A DNA stretch of 64,000 bases from Astrothelium macrocarpum (Eukaryota; Ascomycota; Dothideomycetes; Trypetheliales; Trypetheliaceae): NCBI GenBank assembly GCA_021030915.1, contig JAGEMR010000073.1, forward strand, positions 62,001 to 126,000, read 5' to 3'. Below the pieces are notes generated by a model that was not told the DNA's origin, searched no databases, and saw nothing but the letters and a program-made list of their open reading frames with translations. This document shows, one piece after another, positions 42,441 to 54,866 of this stretch; positions within the stretch are counted from its first letter, which is position 1, and every line of letters starts with the position of its first letter. Position numbers and translations under genes: made by a program.

Positions 42441-45400
42441 TTTCGATTGCTTTGAAGGCAATGAGGATGAGACCAGCTATGTGAATTATAGCAGGATGTA
42501 AACTTACTCTGCTGTAGTAGAAGATTAATTTTTGCACACAACAACGGCTGCCTCAACTTGTGCAGCGTCAGTGTTTGAAAAGTCCCATGCAAGATAGCTG
42601 GATCTCTGTGCAACTATTTCGAGGAGAGGAGACGAGCAGGCATAGCAGAAAGCAAAAGCGAGGCAGAAACAGCCATGTTTTGTTCGACGGCCACTACTTC
42701 GCGTGGACAGTCTGGAGCTTTCTCCTACCGATGCTCCATCGAGAATAGGCCATTCCCAGCATCACGGGCCATCACGAACACCAGCAAACAATCCATGGTT
42801 GGAATCCATGTCGGGCATAGTCTCGTCCTTCTCAAGGCTGCTCAGGTTGCGAAAAGGTCACCGTGCCCTGCTCAGCGCCCGACATGGGGTGGAAGTTGTG
42901 GTGTTGCGGAGTGGTGGAGGGGAGCCGACAAGAGAGGAGCTTCTAAACATGGCACGCCCCAAACCAAAAGCTCGGGACGATTCGCACAGGCGGATCGAGG
43001 TTTGCGCACGCACAAAAGCATGAACTCGTTCGCCATGCCTAGCTCTCCCGACGGACGGGGTGCAGCTTCTCGCAAGCTGAGCCAATTGGGTGGTTTGATG
43101 AGGTTGAAAAGTGGCCATGTGAGCCGGCTGCAGTGGCTCAGGATGACCAGGTGGCCGTTTGGGCCTTGCCCGGATCGGAAATTCTCAAAAGCCCAATTCG
43201 TATATCGCTCTGGGGTGACTGGGTGGAAGCTAGCTAGTACACGTTGTCACCATGGCTCCTTTCAATAGATTCGGTTCCGGACATTTCTACTGCAGCCGAT
43301 GGGAGGAAGACGTTGGTCTCTCTGCTGAAGCGACAGAGGGTTAGGTAGGTATTCAGTTGCATCATGTCATCAATTTCTGCAATCACTGAGTGTCTCTGCA
43401 AGTTATCGATACCGATTAATGACCAAGAATAATTGGAATAATCGTTTGAAGCTTGTCAGACCAGTCAACATCGCGATGTCTAGTTCCACCAAATATAAAT
43501 TGCCCGCTTAGCTAAATTACCTACGATACGATAGCCACTGTATTCATGTTTCTGGACATGGATTCAAAAACCACAAAGTCGTTTCGCTTTTGCATCAAGG
43601 ACAGCTTTACCGTTCCAGATGGTGTGCTGCACTCGCATTTCCTGACACAGATTGGAGGCACACCAGTTACTTTTCAATCGATTTGCAACGGATAGCCAAC
43701 TCCGAATTTGCAAATGGAGAAGATGACATGTTTCTACATCCACGCGAAACTATGTACGTAATGTTTATCGGCCGTGCAGGTCCAAGTGCGCCCCTGTCGA
43801 TCTTCACTTCTTTTCAACGGAAGCTCTCGGGACTTCCGATCACGTCAAACTCTAATTGGCTACCTTACATATGAGTGTCCTCGTTTGAATGCATTTATTT
43901 TGGATGTTGGTGCTGCTGCTGTTGCCGTGCGTGTCTCCTTTCTGCCTCGTTTTGTAATGCGCCACGCCTCCAAATGTTTCGCCTCCTCTCCACGATTTCA
44001 AAACTTTAAAATCTGACTACTTTTTGTGATGCCACATTTGGACATTGTTGAAATTATCCCGGTGCTTAGGCATGACAGTACGACGTGATGCGCGAATATT
44101 TATTTTCCGCTTAGACATGCGCAAACTAATATCTCACCATTCTCCTATTCATGCCGAATAGATGGATGCATGATAGAGTTATAGACACCTTGACTGGGTG
44201 GGTCTTGGTCTCGGCTCTGTAAGATCTTGGAGGAGCGCATGATTGAGCATCCTATCAGTGGGCACGGGTCAATCCTGGTTCAGTTTCTTTGCACAAAGAC
44301 GCCCAGAAGTACTCGCGCACCGATTAGAAGAGGCACCATCATTGGAGCAACTCAATGCTGAAGTAATTTTGAGATACGTGAGGAAACAAAAAGGCTGGAA
44401 ACAATGTTTGTTCTTCCGCCGACGTCACTTCTTCGCTTGAGCTCCGCCTCCATCAAACGTCTTCGTCAAGCCTACCGAGGCGGCTGAAGTGCGGGGCCGC
44501 GACAAAAAATAAAAAATGCAGCCACTACGGGTTTCGGTTCCTTTGCTTACGCATAGGTCAGAATTCATTGAATCCTGTGGCTTGTGAAAGTGTCCAGGCT
44601 TCCGTAGACATCTTGATCAAACGTTGTTGCAGATCTAGTTCTACCTCCAGAGGAGACCGGTCAAAATTGTGAGCGACAAGTTCTTCTCAATAAATTCGAT
44701 TTAAATAAATCTGAGGCGTCGGAGGAAAGCATTTTCCATCAAAGTCAATCTTTCACGTAATTATGTCCAGGTTGGTGATTCGTTGGTTTCATCGACAGCC
44801 ACAGCAGTAGCCACACCCAAAGTCCACTCCCATGACTCCACTTGATATTCCTCTCCTTTCCATAGATCAAATCAGATCAAGATCTAGACCTCAATTTAAT
44901 CAGAATTACTAGAGACGCCACGCGTTCCGGGCTGAAACAGAACCGCACCGATCTCTACCTACGTCCTGCAACGCGCATTTGCTTGCGTACTGCCAGCGGC
45001 AAAGCCTTGCGATGTTCTAGAGGATGGAAGTAATTGAGCTTCGTCAAAGCACGATAGGATAAAGTGGCATTGCTAATAGCCCACTTATCAGATTAAAAAG
45101 AAATCCCAATCAAGTGAATGGGGTAAACGGCCCACATGGATGCCTTACACAGCTAGGCAGAGATGCTGTGGGGAATACCGTCATCCGAAACACTTTCTCT
45201 GGAAGAACCGCCGGGCCCTTGCATGGATAACCCAGTGTTTCCTTTTCGGAACCATCAAAGCTGAGGAATTCATCTAAGCCACCAGCCAATGGTACCTTGG
45301 TACACTACACTGTGACATTGCTATAGCTTCAGGCTCCCTGGGAACGGAGCAACTTCAAGGCCAAGACATAGGGCTTCTTGGTCACCTAAAGCATTTTGAC

Positions 45401-46258
45401 CCTATCGGACCCTGATCCACTCTAATCCCTAGAGCCACCGGTGGCCACGTACAAGATTGAATTTCATACACAGCGGTTGCCTTATCCACCGTAGACATGT
45501 GAAACCATAAGACTGGACTTTCGTGCCGTAGGGAAGGTAACGCTGGGGTTGCAATGGATCTCACTCGAAACCTCAACATATTCGGCTGGGGGCGCAAAGA
45601 ACCAGCCGTGGCCGTCGAGGTGACCCGGAGAGTAGGGTTTGGGACACTACGGGAGTCCTAACTTGTCGGTATCAAAGGGATATCCGCCGAATTGGAAAAA
45701 ATTTTACTTGCGTACGCATGCTGTGGAGAACAGTAAGTCTGCGGAGAAGGAAAAGAAATATGGACGACCAGTCGCACGTGAATCTCGCTCCGAAGCTTCC
45801 GACATCGAAGTCAATGCAGACCTCATTTCTTCACTCTTGATTCGAAAGTCTGGGATTATAACGTATTGCATTGCGAATGAAAGCCGAACCATCTTAATAC
45901 ATACACCAGCCCCCTTGTCCATCACCATATTGCCATGTCATCGTCCGTCTCTGCTTTGTCAGAACGCAATAATCGAATAGTTGCTCCCCACCTCGACATT
46001 ATTACGCAACCTATTCTAGCGCTCATCTCCGAACCATCCTATCCCCGATTGTGTGCACGCAACAGTGGTATCATCAAAGAACGCAGGATGCAACAAAGAC
46101 TCGGACAACCAGCAGGCATTAAAACAGGGCATGAAATGAAGAGCGAAGATCAGCAGAGTTACAAAGGAAAGGAGGTTGTTTTTTTTTTCCATCTGGCGGA
46201 CGTCCATCCCACGAGATTGGCACGATCACCACCGGAGATCGCAACAAGTTGATCGAGT
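42441..46258. other. long gene-poor intergenic region
   Basis: 3.8 kb with only short ORFs. A 197-codon frame at 42675-43268 has no family resemblance. A short ORF around 43590-43874 likewise. No repeat or RNA gene recognised. Confidence 0.4.
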
Positions 46259-49211
46259 CTAAGCAGAACCAGTCAAGACTGGGTTGTCACTGCCCAACGT
46301 CGTGTGCTGTCCATCCTTGGCGTTCCCATTTACCGTCTCAAACGCCTGATCGACCTGATTAGAGAACCCGGTGCTTGTCTCGGTCGTGGCAGTAGTAGTA
46401 TTAGTAGTAGTCGTACCTCCAGCAGTACCATTTACAGTACCCGTCGCGGTAGCATGACGCTTGCGCTGAACAGCATTGATCTTGGGGAGGTTGGTAGATT
46501 CGCCAGCGGAGCCAATGCTGAAGACGGGGCTTTCCCACTTCTCGCCCTTGGCTGCAAGCTCCTTGTATTCGGTGGCTTTGGTGCTGATGCCTCCGGGGAG
46601 ACTGACTTGCGGGAAGATGCTGTCGCGCTGGGTCATGGCCAGATTGACCTTCTTGTCGGCGGTCTTGGCCTTGCCTTGCTCCTTGCCCTCGAGGAACTGC
46701 TTCTGCGCTGCTGCCCAGTAGCGTTGGTATATGTTCTGGACGTTGTCTGGATCGGGGTTACGACGCGCTTCTTCGGCTGAACGGTTGGCCTCCTGGCGGA
46801 TGTCGTAGGTGAGGGAGTCCAGACGGCGGACTTGTTCCTTGAGTTGGGCCTCAATGACCTTTTGTAAAGCTGGGCGCATGACCTTGAGAAGAAGAGGTTT
46901 GGCGATGGCGAAGAGCAATTTATGTTTGGATTGCTTGAGCTTAATGTCAAGGTTCTTGATGTTGACAGTGACCTTGTTGACCTTGAAGAAGTGATGCTGA
47001 TCCTTCTCATCGGCAGTCTCCATCTCAATCTTGAAGCTGAAGCCTTCACCACCCATGAAGATATCCATGACACCTTCATCTTTGATCGAGGGAAAGCCTT
47101 GCTTCTTATTGACCCAGTAGCTGACATCTGTAGTAACGTTAGCTTTGCTTCAACATGCTCCGGATATTTCTTACCTCGAAGGTCCATCTGGACGCTAGAA
47201 GCAGAAATCATAATCTTATTCTTATTCTTGTTCTGGATCCCCTTACGGCCCCAACGGAAGTAATTGTCACTACCAAACTCAAAGGCATTCGGGGCCAAGT
47301 TGTCACCCTCAATGACCAGATTCTCAACAACAGCGTCGACTGTTGGGTCAGATGCCTCGATTCGTGGAATGGGAATATAGCGAATGTTCTCGAAAAACTC
47401 CGGCAGGATAACATCACCCAAGTCCTTCACCAAATGAGGCTTGAAGGTTGGCTTGCCGTTCTCATCATTACCAAGGTCTGTAAACAACTTCTGCACAGCA
47501 AGGCCAAAAGCCTTGTTCTGAGGATCCTCATCAAATTGCTGGCCGAAGAATTTGATCTCATCAAGGATGCGATCGGTGTGATTCCTGTATTTCTGACGAA
47601 GGAGATAGTTTCCTCGGTCGTACAGTCGATTCCATTCGTCGTTTGCTTCGTCTTCCATGACATAGCCCTGGGTCTGCAGACACCTCCGAATATAGGTATC
47701 AACATTCTTGAACCACTCTCGTAATTCTGGATCCGCGTCAGCATCACGATAAATGGTATTGATCGCATCAAAGAAGTCGTCCATCGAGGTCGAGTTCGCG
47801 AATCGTTCGAGGAGTGTCTTGATAGATGTCAGTAAAGGCTGACTTTTAACTTTGAGATCTAGAAAATGCGCACCCTCAAGTCAGCTTCAGCTTTTTGTAC
47901 TTCATCGGTGCGTGCACCTTTCACGGTTCCTCCAGAGGACGTTGCAAAGGTCCTGGAGTGAGTGGTGTATTGTTCAGCGAGACTCAACAATGTCTCGATT
48001 GCGCGCTGATCTGGTTTATATTAGTCAACAGCTTTGGCAGTGTAACAAGTTGACATACAGTCCTGATGGCCTTGTATTTCAATCACCATCCTCTTCAGGC
48101 GCCAGATGGTCTGCTCACGGCGCTCCTTTGGCATCTTCGTCTTCATGTAGTTTTGCGTACGCTCTCTAAGCTCACGACTCTTAGTCTGAGCCTGCTCCTT
48201 GGTCTCGGGATCAATTCGATTCTTCAAACTGTCAGTAGCTGCTTGAGCACCGGCCTGGGCATCAACGCCAGAAGCAGTCCCCTGCTGCTGGTCATTGGCA
48301 GCGAGCGCAGCAGTATCTGTAGGGTCTCGAGATCCCTCTGGATGCGCCACTGCAGCGGCATCACCTGCAGCTTGGTCGACATCCTTCTTTCCAAATGGCC
48401 TCCTGTCATTCCATTGTTTTCTCAGGCCATCTTTGGAGAAGTCAGGAACATCATGCCAAGTATTGTCTTCAGCGGCATTATCAATTTGACCAAGTTGCTC
48501 TTCAGATGGATTGACACGGGAGGCTGCATTCTGTGCAGCGTCGCCAGCAATGTCGCGCAGCAAGATGGTAGCATCGCTTACTGCAATGGTATTAGAAAAT
48601 AATTGGTCAACTGGAAAGTGGAAAACTCACAAAGTTTCCTGAATTGGCCATTTGAGATGATAAGAGTTCCCAATGTGCGGAGACCCTCGAGCGCCTCGTT
48701 ACCATGTTGCCTGGCAGTGTCCTTATCAACTGGAGCATCAGGTCTCTGAGTGCCAGAAAGGTCGATTTGTTGTGTCTGCCAAATGAAATCCTGCAGCAGA
48801 TTGCCCTCATTCTTGGTCAGGAGCAAGATCTTGGCTTTCTCGATTACATCGCGCAAGTCACCAACTAGCTGCTGGCCGTCTGCGGAAAGCTTCTTGGATG
48901 GAGCAGAGAGAGGCTTTGACGCAAGCGCACTGTTGAGCGCAACATCGATTTGCTTGTTCTAAATTTTGATTAACAACTGCATTTCAATCTAAGTCGATGT
49001 AATTTCGGGTACTTACAGATGGGACTTTGCCACTGGCAAAAGCTGTGATGCAATCAATGTTAGTAATATGGTCTTGCGCAACGCCACCAAGCAATCACTG
49101 GATGCATGTCCCACACATACCAGAGTAGATGCCATAAAATTGAAGCTTTTGATTCACATCAAGCTCCTTTTGCTTGATATCAGTCGGGCGATTAACAGCC
49201 TTGGAAGTCAT
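46259..49211 (-). CDS. HAM1-like protein (HAM1_N/HAM1_C domains)
   Basis: Seven exons: 49121-49211, 49017-49042, 48631-48958, 48059-48580, 47874-48010, 47175-47817, 46259-47127; total 871 aa. The six introns (47-78 nt) have GTATGT, GTAAGT, GTGAGT, GTATGT, GTGCGC and GTAAGA donors. The N-terminus (MTSKAVNRPTDIKQKELDVN) and NEGNLLQDFIWQTQQI match the HAM1-like N-terminal domain; residues about 585-760 (DVSYWVNKKQGFPSIKDEG, MDIFMGGEGFSF, KNLDIKLKQSKHKLLFAI, RPALQKVIEAQL) match the C-terminal domain. The middle is charged and Ala/Gln-rich; the last 90 residues are Thr-rich and disordered. The family is widespread in fungi and poorly characterised. Exon 2 is only 26 nt. Confidence 0.88.
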
Positions 49212-51194
49212 GGTGATAGGTTTGTGTTATTAGATTTTGGGGATGCAAAGCAACGATGGTAAGTGGATGGAATGCAAGGGGTATCTCGATGGAGGGGAAG
49301 CAAGCAAGCAAAAACAATAGGGTATCACTAGAAGGCAAGGCGTGCTTCGGGGGAGCAGTAAGTCTGCTCGACAGTGGTATCTTAGGACGCAAAGAAGTAT
49401 TGTGGAGGAATGTTTGAGAGGCAAGGTGGAGTGGCAGGTAATTAAGAGATCTGGGCAGGTTGGACAAGTGTGGCTAGGGAGCAAGCAAGCAGCATCATGC
49501 CCACGCGTGCAACGTGAGCAAGCTTCGGTGCCAGCCGCAGCGAATGAATTGGGTGGATGAGCGGGAACGCCACAATGGTTCTTTAATTTCCCCCCCGTCC
49601 GTGCGATGCTGCAGCGCTTCCTCCTCAAACGTCATCCTTACACAAGGCAGCATGCAAGCTGTGAACAAAGGTATCATCGATCGCAAACGGCGTGCTCTTG
49701 CACATGAGGAACGCGACCATTGAGCACCATTGCCCGTGATTGCGACGCAGGCGCTACGCGAGCAAATTATTCATCGATCGGACCAAAATCAAGATGATTG
49801 TCGAAGGATGACGCAGGTGCAGCCCCGATCTGTGCAGGCATAGGCCGAGCTTCAATTTCTGATGGGCGCCGGCTCCCTCGCTTGATGTGCAACTCCCGGC
49901 AGCAGATCGCGATAGCTCTGGCCACCTTGACCATCCCGAAAGGCACATCAAAACTATCGTTTGGATCAACACTGTTGGCCTCAGCTCATACCCGAAGAAA
50001 TCGTAGAATTATGGCAGCCATCGCACATCCGTCATTCCATTGTACGTGCATGATCGCAAACATAAAATGCTGCCCACATTCACATCTCAATATTCGATAA
50101 TATTGGCCCACGTGCTTCATTGCCAGAGAGGCGTTTCGCGAGAATTGCAACTATTTTAGCGTCCTTCAGCTTGCCTGATTCGTCGTCCTATGATGCAATG
50201 CAGCAGAACCTTGATGTTGCTTCACCTCCTGTCTAACTTCATCTTGAATAAACCCCGGATTTTATTGATATTGAATGCCTGTTTTACGGTCTTGCAATTT
50301 ATCGCCAGTATCTGTATACAAATTATGAAACTACCAAGTCTACGCAACTTGCTCCAACTCTAATGAAGAGAAGTCACAAACTTTGCTAGTCATGAGCTGG
50401 AAAATCAAACTTCGATTTTTCGTATAACGCTTTACATTACCAACCAACACGTGAAGCAACATCTTCCGTCCAATTTTGGAAATTCTTACTTCGTGCTACC
50501 TTTTTTTAGAGGATGTCTTCGAGAGCTATACATAACCTGCCTGTCAGCCACAAATAGAGCCTGCTTGAGAGCCCCATCGCCCCACCGCCCCACAGGCAAA
50601 CTCGGAAAGCCTAAGGCATTACCCATTCACGTAAACAAGTTACTGTGTAAGGCAAGGTAAGGTACAAGGCATCCATTTCATGTGACTTGCTTCCTCCTTC
50701 CCACAATAGTAATTATTCAAAGATACCACGATTGTGCTTCAAAGTCAGACTCACCAAACATCTCGTATCCAGATATCTATCATTTAGCCATGTGCCAAAC
50801 TCTTATCTTGTTCTGGCAGTCGCTGTTACCGGGAGTGTTTGCTCAACGTGCAATTCAATCCCACGCCTTCGCCTGGTGAATTGCCCTACACTGCAACCAT
50901 AAACTCCTCAGCCCTCTGAGGGCAATGAAACCCCATGTAAGAGTCACACTTTTCAAACACCTCGTGACTTCTCTCCTATATTTGGGTCTTGTCTTTGAGA
51001 GCTCGCGAAAGTACTGTATATTTCGCTCATCCGCTGCCTCGCTATTGCGTTGTAGTTGCTGGACGACTACGACGTGATATCGTTCAGCTACTCATCTTCG
51101 TGGATTTCATCAAGCATCATTCATTTCATCAACCCTATCAATTCCGTCAAGCATCTACCACCTCCGTAACTGCATTCTCTCAGCACAATCAATC
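49212..51194. other. divergent intergenic region
   Basis: Nothing recognised between the HAM1-like gene (-) and the small Cys-rich ORF (+). The 150 bp before 51195 are C/T-rich like a fungal leader. Confidence 0.4.
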
Positions 51195-51380
51195 ATGTGC
51201 CTCCATGTCTGGCGCCTGTGCAATTTCTGCGATGGTCTAACTTTCGTTGTGACCCACGAATGCAACAACTACTGCTGGGGATTCGTTTGCAAAGCCAGCA
51301 CCCACTGGACCATGAAGGTCAAACCCAGAAGCTGCCTAATCTGTTTGAGGCACTCGCGATATATGACATGGCCTTCCTGA
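51195..51380 (+). CDS. small Cys-rich protein, MC-x6-C type
   Basis: 61 codons from an ATG in a CAATCATG context after a pyrimidine-rich leader. The product starts MCLHVWRLCNFC and contains nine cysteines and several tryptophans, ending in CLIC plus a short basic tail. It shares the M-C-x6-C start and terminal C-x2-C with the ORF at 32870. No signal peptide. Probably a metal-binding micro-protein if expressed; function unknown. Confidence 0.4.
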   Translation: MCLHVWRLCNFCDGLTFVVTHECNNYCWGFVCKASTHWTMKVKPRSCLICLRHSRYMTWPS

Positions 51381-51992
51381 TGTGAAAGGAACTATCATCG
51401 GCTTCGACGCATTCGGTCCAACTTGACTTGAGCCAGTCATCTAGGACTGCAAAAAGACATAATTGCGTCGCCTCTCATTGCTCAACTTGGAATCACTTGT
51501 GACATTCGGTCTATCCTACACCGAGGACCCTTTTGATACTTGCCAAACGAATTTCATTTTTACGAGGTGATTGCTGGACCAGATTGACTTGGGGATGCTT
51601 AGGTGTTTGGGCATCCAAATGTTCTGATGGATCGGGTATTCGTCGGCACCAACGTTGGGGACTGTTGGACGTTGCCAACGACTGTCATTGTATGATTGAA
51701 GAATCTCATAAGATTACTGCTGGTCAACAATTGTAGAGCTCGTTACTGGATTCTCTACTTGGGGGCTCAATCCAGGTATCGAGCTCAAGTGTTTGGTCAT
51801 CTATTTCGTTCAAACAACAAATTTGAGGAAACAATAAAGTGTACAAAAAGTTAAAAGCCAGACTAATCCAAGTTCAAAGAATAGAAGGTTAGCTCCCTCT
51901 TCGAAAGCAACTATCCTGAAATGCATGATGCATAATACACTGAGCTCCGCAAGCTCTCTACTGGCCTCATTCTCCTACCAGCCACCTATCCT
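51381..51992. other. convergent intergenic region
   Basis: Between the small Cys-rich ORF (+) and the DOT1 stop (-). No gene seen. Confidence 0.4.
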
Positions 51993-53510
51993 TCACTCAT
52001 CCCCCCTCCGCTTTCCACCATTCACCCTCTCCTCATACGGCACCTTCACCGCCACATGATACTCCACCCCACTATCCGTCCAACTCACGCTATCGCTCCC
52101 CGAAAACATCCTCCTCGACCTCAACATATTACTCACACTATTCTCATTCCGCTCCGTCACCTTCTTCCCCTCCGGCGCAAAGCTCTTCAAACTCACCACC
52201 CGCGCGCCATCCTTCAAATCCAGAAACATCCTCAACAGCGCATCATTCAGCGCCGGCCGAAACTTCTCATTATTCACCAACACCACATCCGCACGCGGGA
52301 TCACCTCCTCCAGAATCTCCCTCCGCGTCGTAAAATCCCCCTGCACCAACCTAATCCTGCCCAGCCGCAGCCCCCACATCCGCGCGCGCGCCCGGAAATC
52401 CCGCGCCTGCTCCTCCGCCAGCGCGGCGCGCTCCGCCTCCAACTCGCACCCCCACGCCTCGCACCCCGCCTCCAGCGCAGCCTGCAGCACGGCGTTGCCG
52501 ACGCCGGACCCCAGATCGACGAAGACGTGGCCGGAGCGTAACGCGGTCGCGCGCAGGATGGCGTGCACGAAGCGCGGCAGCAGCTCGCCGTAGACGTCGT
52601 CGGCGCCGGCGTTGTAGCGGCGCAGCGAGTCGACGTGGGGGGAGACGGTGCGGGCGTACGTCTGCCAGTAGAGCTTGTCGGTGAGCGCGAGGTCGAGGGT
52701 GTGTTTGGTGGAGAGGTGCGCGGTGAGCTGGCCCGACGCGACCGCTGCGCGCAGGTGCGAGTTCCATTCGGAGAGGGCCGTGCGGAAGGCGCCGGGGATT
52801 TGCTTGTTCAGTGCGCGCCGCAGCCGGGCCGGGTAGCCGTTGCTGTCGTCGAGGAGGAGTTTGGATTCGGTGGCGGGGAAGTAGTGGAGGGAGATATGTT
52901 CGATGGTTTCGATGATGTCGACGACGGGGCGGTAGTCTTTTTCTTGGCGGGGGTAGACGAGTTGGAATTTTTCCGGGGGTTGGCGGCTGGGGTATTGGAG
53001 TTCTACTGTGAGGATTTCGGCAGGGTCGTCGAAGGCTGGCCGTAAGCCGCTTGTTGTGTCCTGTGATGTGACGTCTGCGCTCTGGACCAAGTGAGAATCT
53101 TCGTTGGGGTCCTCTTCGTCATCTTCGATAGCACATAGCTTTCGTTCCAAATCATCGTCTTCTAGTTTTGCTCTCTTTCTTGCCGGTGCCAGATCAATCT
53201 CATCGTCCTGATCACTGCTCTCGCTGTCGGAGCTGAACTGCTGGGTGGGAGTTGAACTGTGCCGACTCCTACCCCTTGCTATCCTCTCTTTCGCGGATAC
53301 AATAGGCTTTGGGCTTTTGGTCGGAGTAGACTTTCTACTGCTTATGGAAAGGCTTTGTGAAGGGCGTGGGCTAGGTCGAGCGGTAGGTCGAGCTGAAGTA
53401 GACTTGCCGTTTGGCTGTGGCTTGCTCGGTTCAGGGGGCTTCCTCTGGGAAACGTGAGTAACGGTATGCACAGTCGCATTTCCTTTCTTGCCGCCGAAAA
53501 AGAATGACAT
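51993..53510 (-). CDS. DOT1: histone H3-K79 methyltransferase DOT1
   Basis: Nuclear SAM-dependent methyltransferase acting on lysine 79 of histone H3. One exon, 505 aa, start ATG at 53510 (MSFFFGGKKGN). Residues 1-160 are disordered and basic with an acidic patch (DSESSDQDDEIDLAPARKRAK), likely for nucleosome contact and nuclear import. The DOT1 fold runs from about 165 to 500: the N-lobe (ETIEHISLHYFP), VYGELLP (306-312), the SAM-binding DLGSGVGN (332-339), the acidic loop after strand 2 (ELEAE, 356-360), GDFT (391-394) and VNNEKF (412-417), in the place of the usual NNFxF segment. The catalytic core DNA (52350-52760) is extremely GC-rich. All expected motifs are present. Confidence 0.93.
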   Translation of the reverse strand: MSFFFGGKKGNATVHTVTHVSQRKPPEPSKPQPNGKSTSARPTARPSPRPSQSLSISSRKSTPTKSPKPIVSAKERIARGRSRHSSTPTQQFSSDSESSDQDDEIDLAPARKRAKLEDDDLERKLCAIEDDEEDPNEDSHLVQSADVTSQDTTSGLRPAFDDPAEILTVELQYPSRQPPEKFQLVYPRQEKDYRPVVDIIETIEHISLHYFPATESKLLLDDSNGYPARLRRALNKQIPGAFRTALSEWNSHLRAAVASGQLTAHLSTKHTLDLALTDKLYWQTYARTVSPHVDSLRRYNAGADDVYGELLPRFVHAILRATALRSGHVFVDLGSGVGNAVLQAALEAGCEAWGCELEAERAALAEEQARDFRARARMWGLRLGRIRLVQGDFTTRREILEEVIPRADVVLVNNEKFRPALNDALLRMFLDLKDGARVVSLKSFAPEGKKVTERNENSVSNMLRSRRMFSGSDSVSWTDSGVEYHVAVKVPYEERVNGGKRRGDE

Positions 53511-54866
53511 GCTGTTATGCTAGGCAAAGGCTGCGAGAGAGAGAGTGGCGGATCCAGCTTCGGCTGAGGCCTGTAGGCTGTGCTGAGAAGAATGTACAAG
53601 GAAACAAAATGGATTCTTTTTGTATTAGACGATAGAAAATGTCTGAAAAAAGTGAATGAATAGACAGCTAGAGACTGTAAAGAAGTGAGAAGGTGTATAT
53701 ATGGCTATGATACTGCGTAGGGATGGCTGTAAAGGAGTCCGGGCAGCGCAGGTGATGATAAGATGAAAAAAAGTGGATGCATGCCATGATGCAGCCTCCC
53801 GTTCAATCCCTGCCTCGCGTGATCTAAAGTCCCGATGGATGCCCGTCAACCTTGCATTCCAGAGCCGATCCCATCCGTGACCACAGAGTGGAATGCATCT
53901 GGGCCAGGTGAGCGGGAAATGTTACAAGGGAGCTGCGGTGACAGATGACTGTCATCGGGCAGAGTTCACTGACCCAATGAATTGGTTTGGATAATCATTC
54001 GAACCCTGGTACCTATTGCTTTTCTGAACCATGTTTCACCGCAAATCTGGTTCCCACTTTGATGTACAATCATTATGCTGCATCCTGTAACACTGTCTTT
54101 TTGAAAGAAGTCTGATCACAAGATGTGGTTATGTGGAGGGAAGCCACAGAATTGTCGCGCCTGTTCTTCCTGCTGGATGCTTTATTGGCTGTTGAAGCTC
54201 GAATGACCTTTGAGGCGGTTGAACCACGGTTGATTTTCATACTGACAGGCTCATCATTCATTGAGTGAACTTGACGTAGGATAAAATATGAATGATTTTA
54301 TTGGAACTAGATATACATGTTTTAAGTGCGCGAGCTCTATCACTATAGACCACAAATGCGCATCTTACATGTAAACAAGTGCCGAGCGTGTATCCCACAA
54401 GCTTCCCACGACAGCGCGAACAGATGAAATGCATTCCAGCTAGGCCAACAAAAGTATACGCACGAAACATGACCGAATGCTCCATTTCATGAAAGGGGAT
54501 TGAAAAATCAGGAGCTTTCGGACATTTGCGCTTTCAACGATACAGAAGACTGACAGACAGTTGAGCGGATTGCTAGTCCTTGGTCGCTCGTGAAGCCGGA
54601 AGAGATAATTAAAATATGGCTTTGCTTGAATATTGAGAGTTGCGCGCATTGCATGGTGGAAGGATAAGAAAAAAACCAAAGGTGCTTTGAAAGAGTCTTG
54701 AAATACATCAAAGGCAAGAAAACATCACAAGCGCCATGCAACCTGTAACGAACCCTTTGATGTACGCCATAAGATGAGATGCTGTTTTACCGACTCATGA
54801 AAACCGAGTCTAAAAGGCCTCCTTTCACAGTAGTGAGAAAATGGCTTTACGAGCCACTTCTATCTC
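53511..54866. other. intergenic region, DOT1 promoter and eIF4B 3' side
   Basis: Minus-strand genes on both sides. Short ORFs only. Confidence 0.4.

Noticed and set aside
46633..47174. C-terminal 180 residues of the 383-codon ORF ending at 46633
   Set aside because: Frame running through the 47-nt intron 47128-47174 of the HAM1-like gene; after splicing the conserved frame is the other one.
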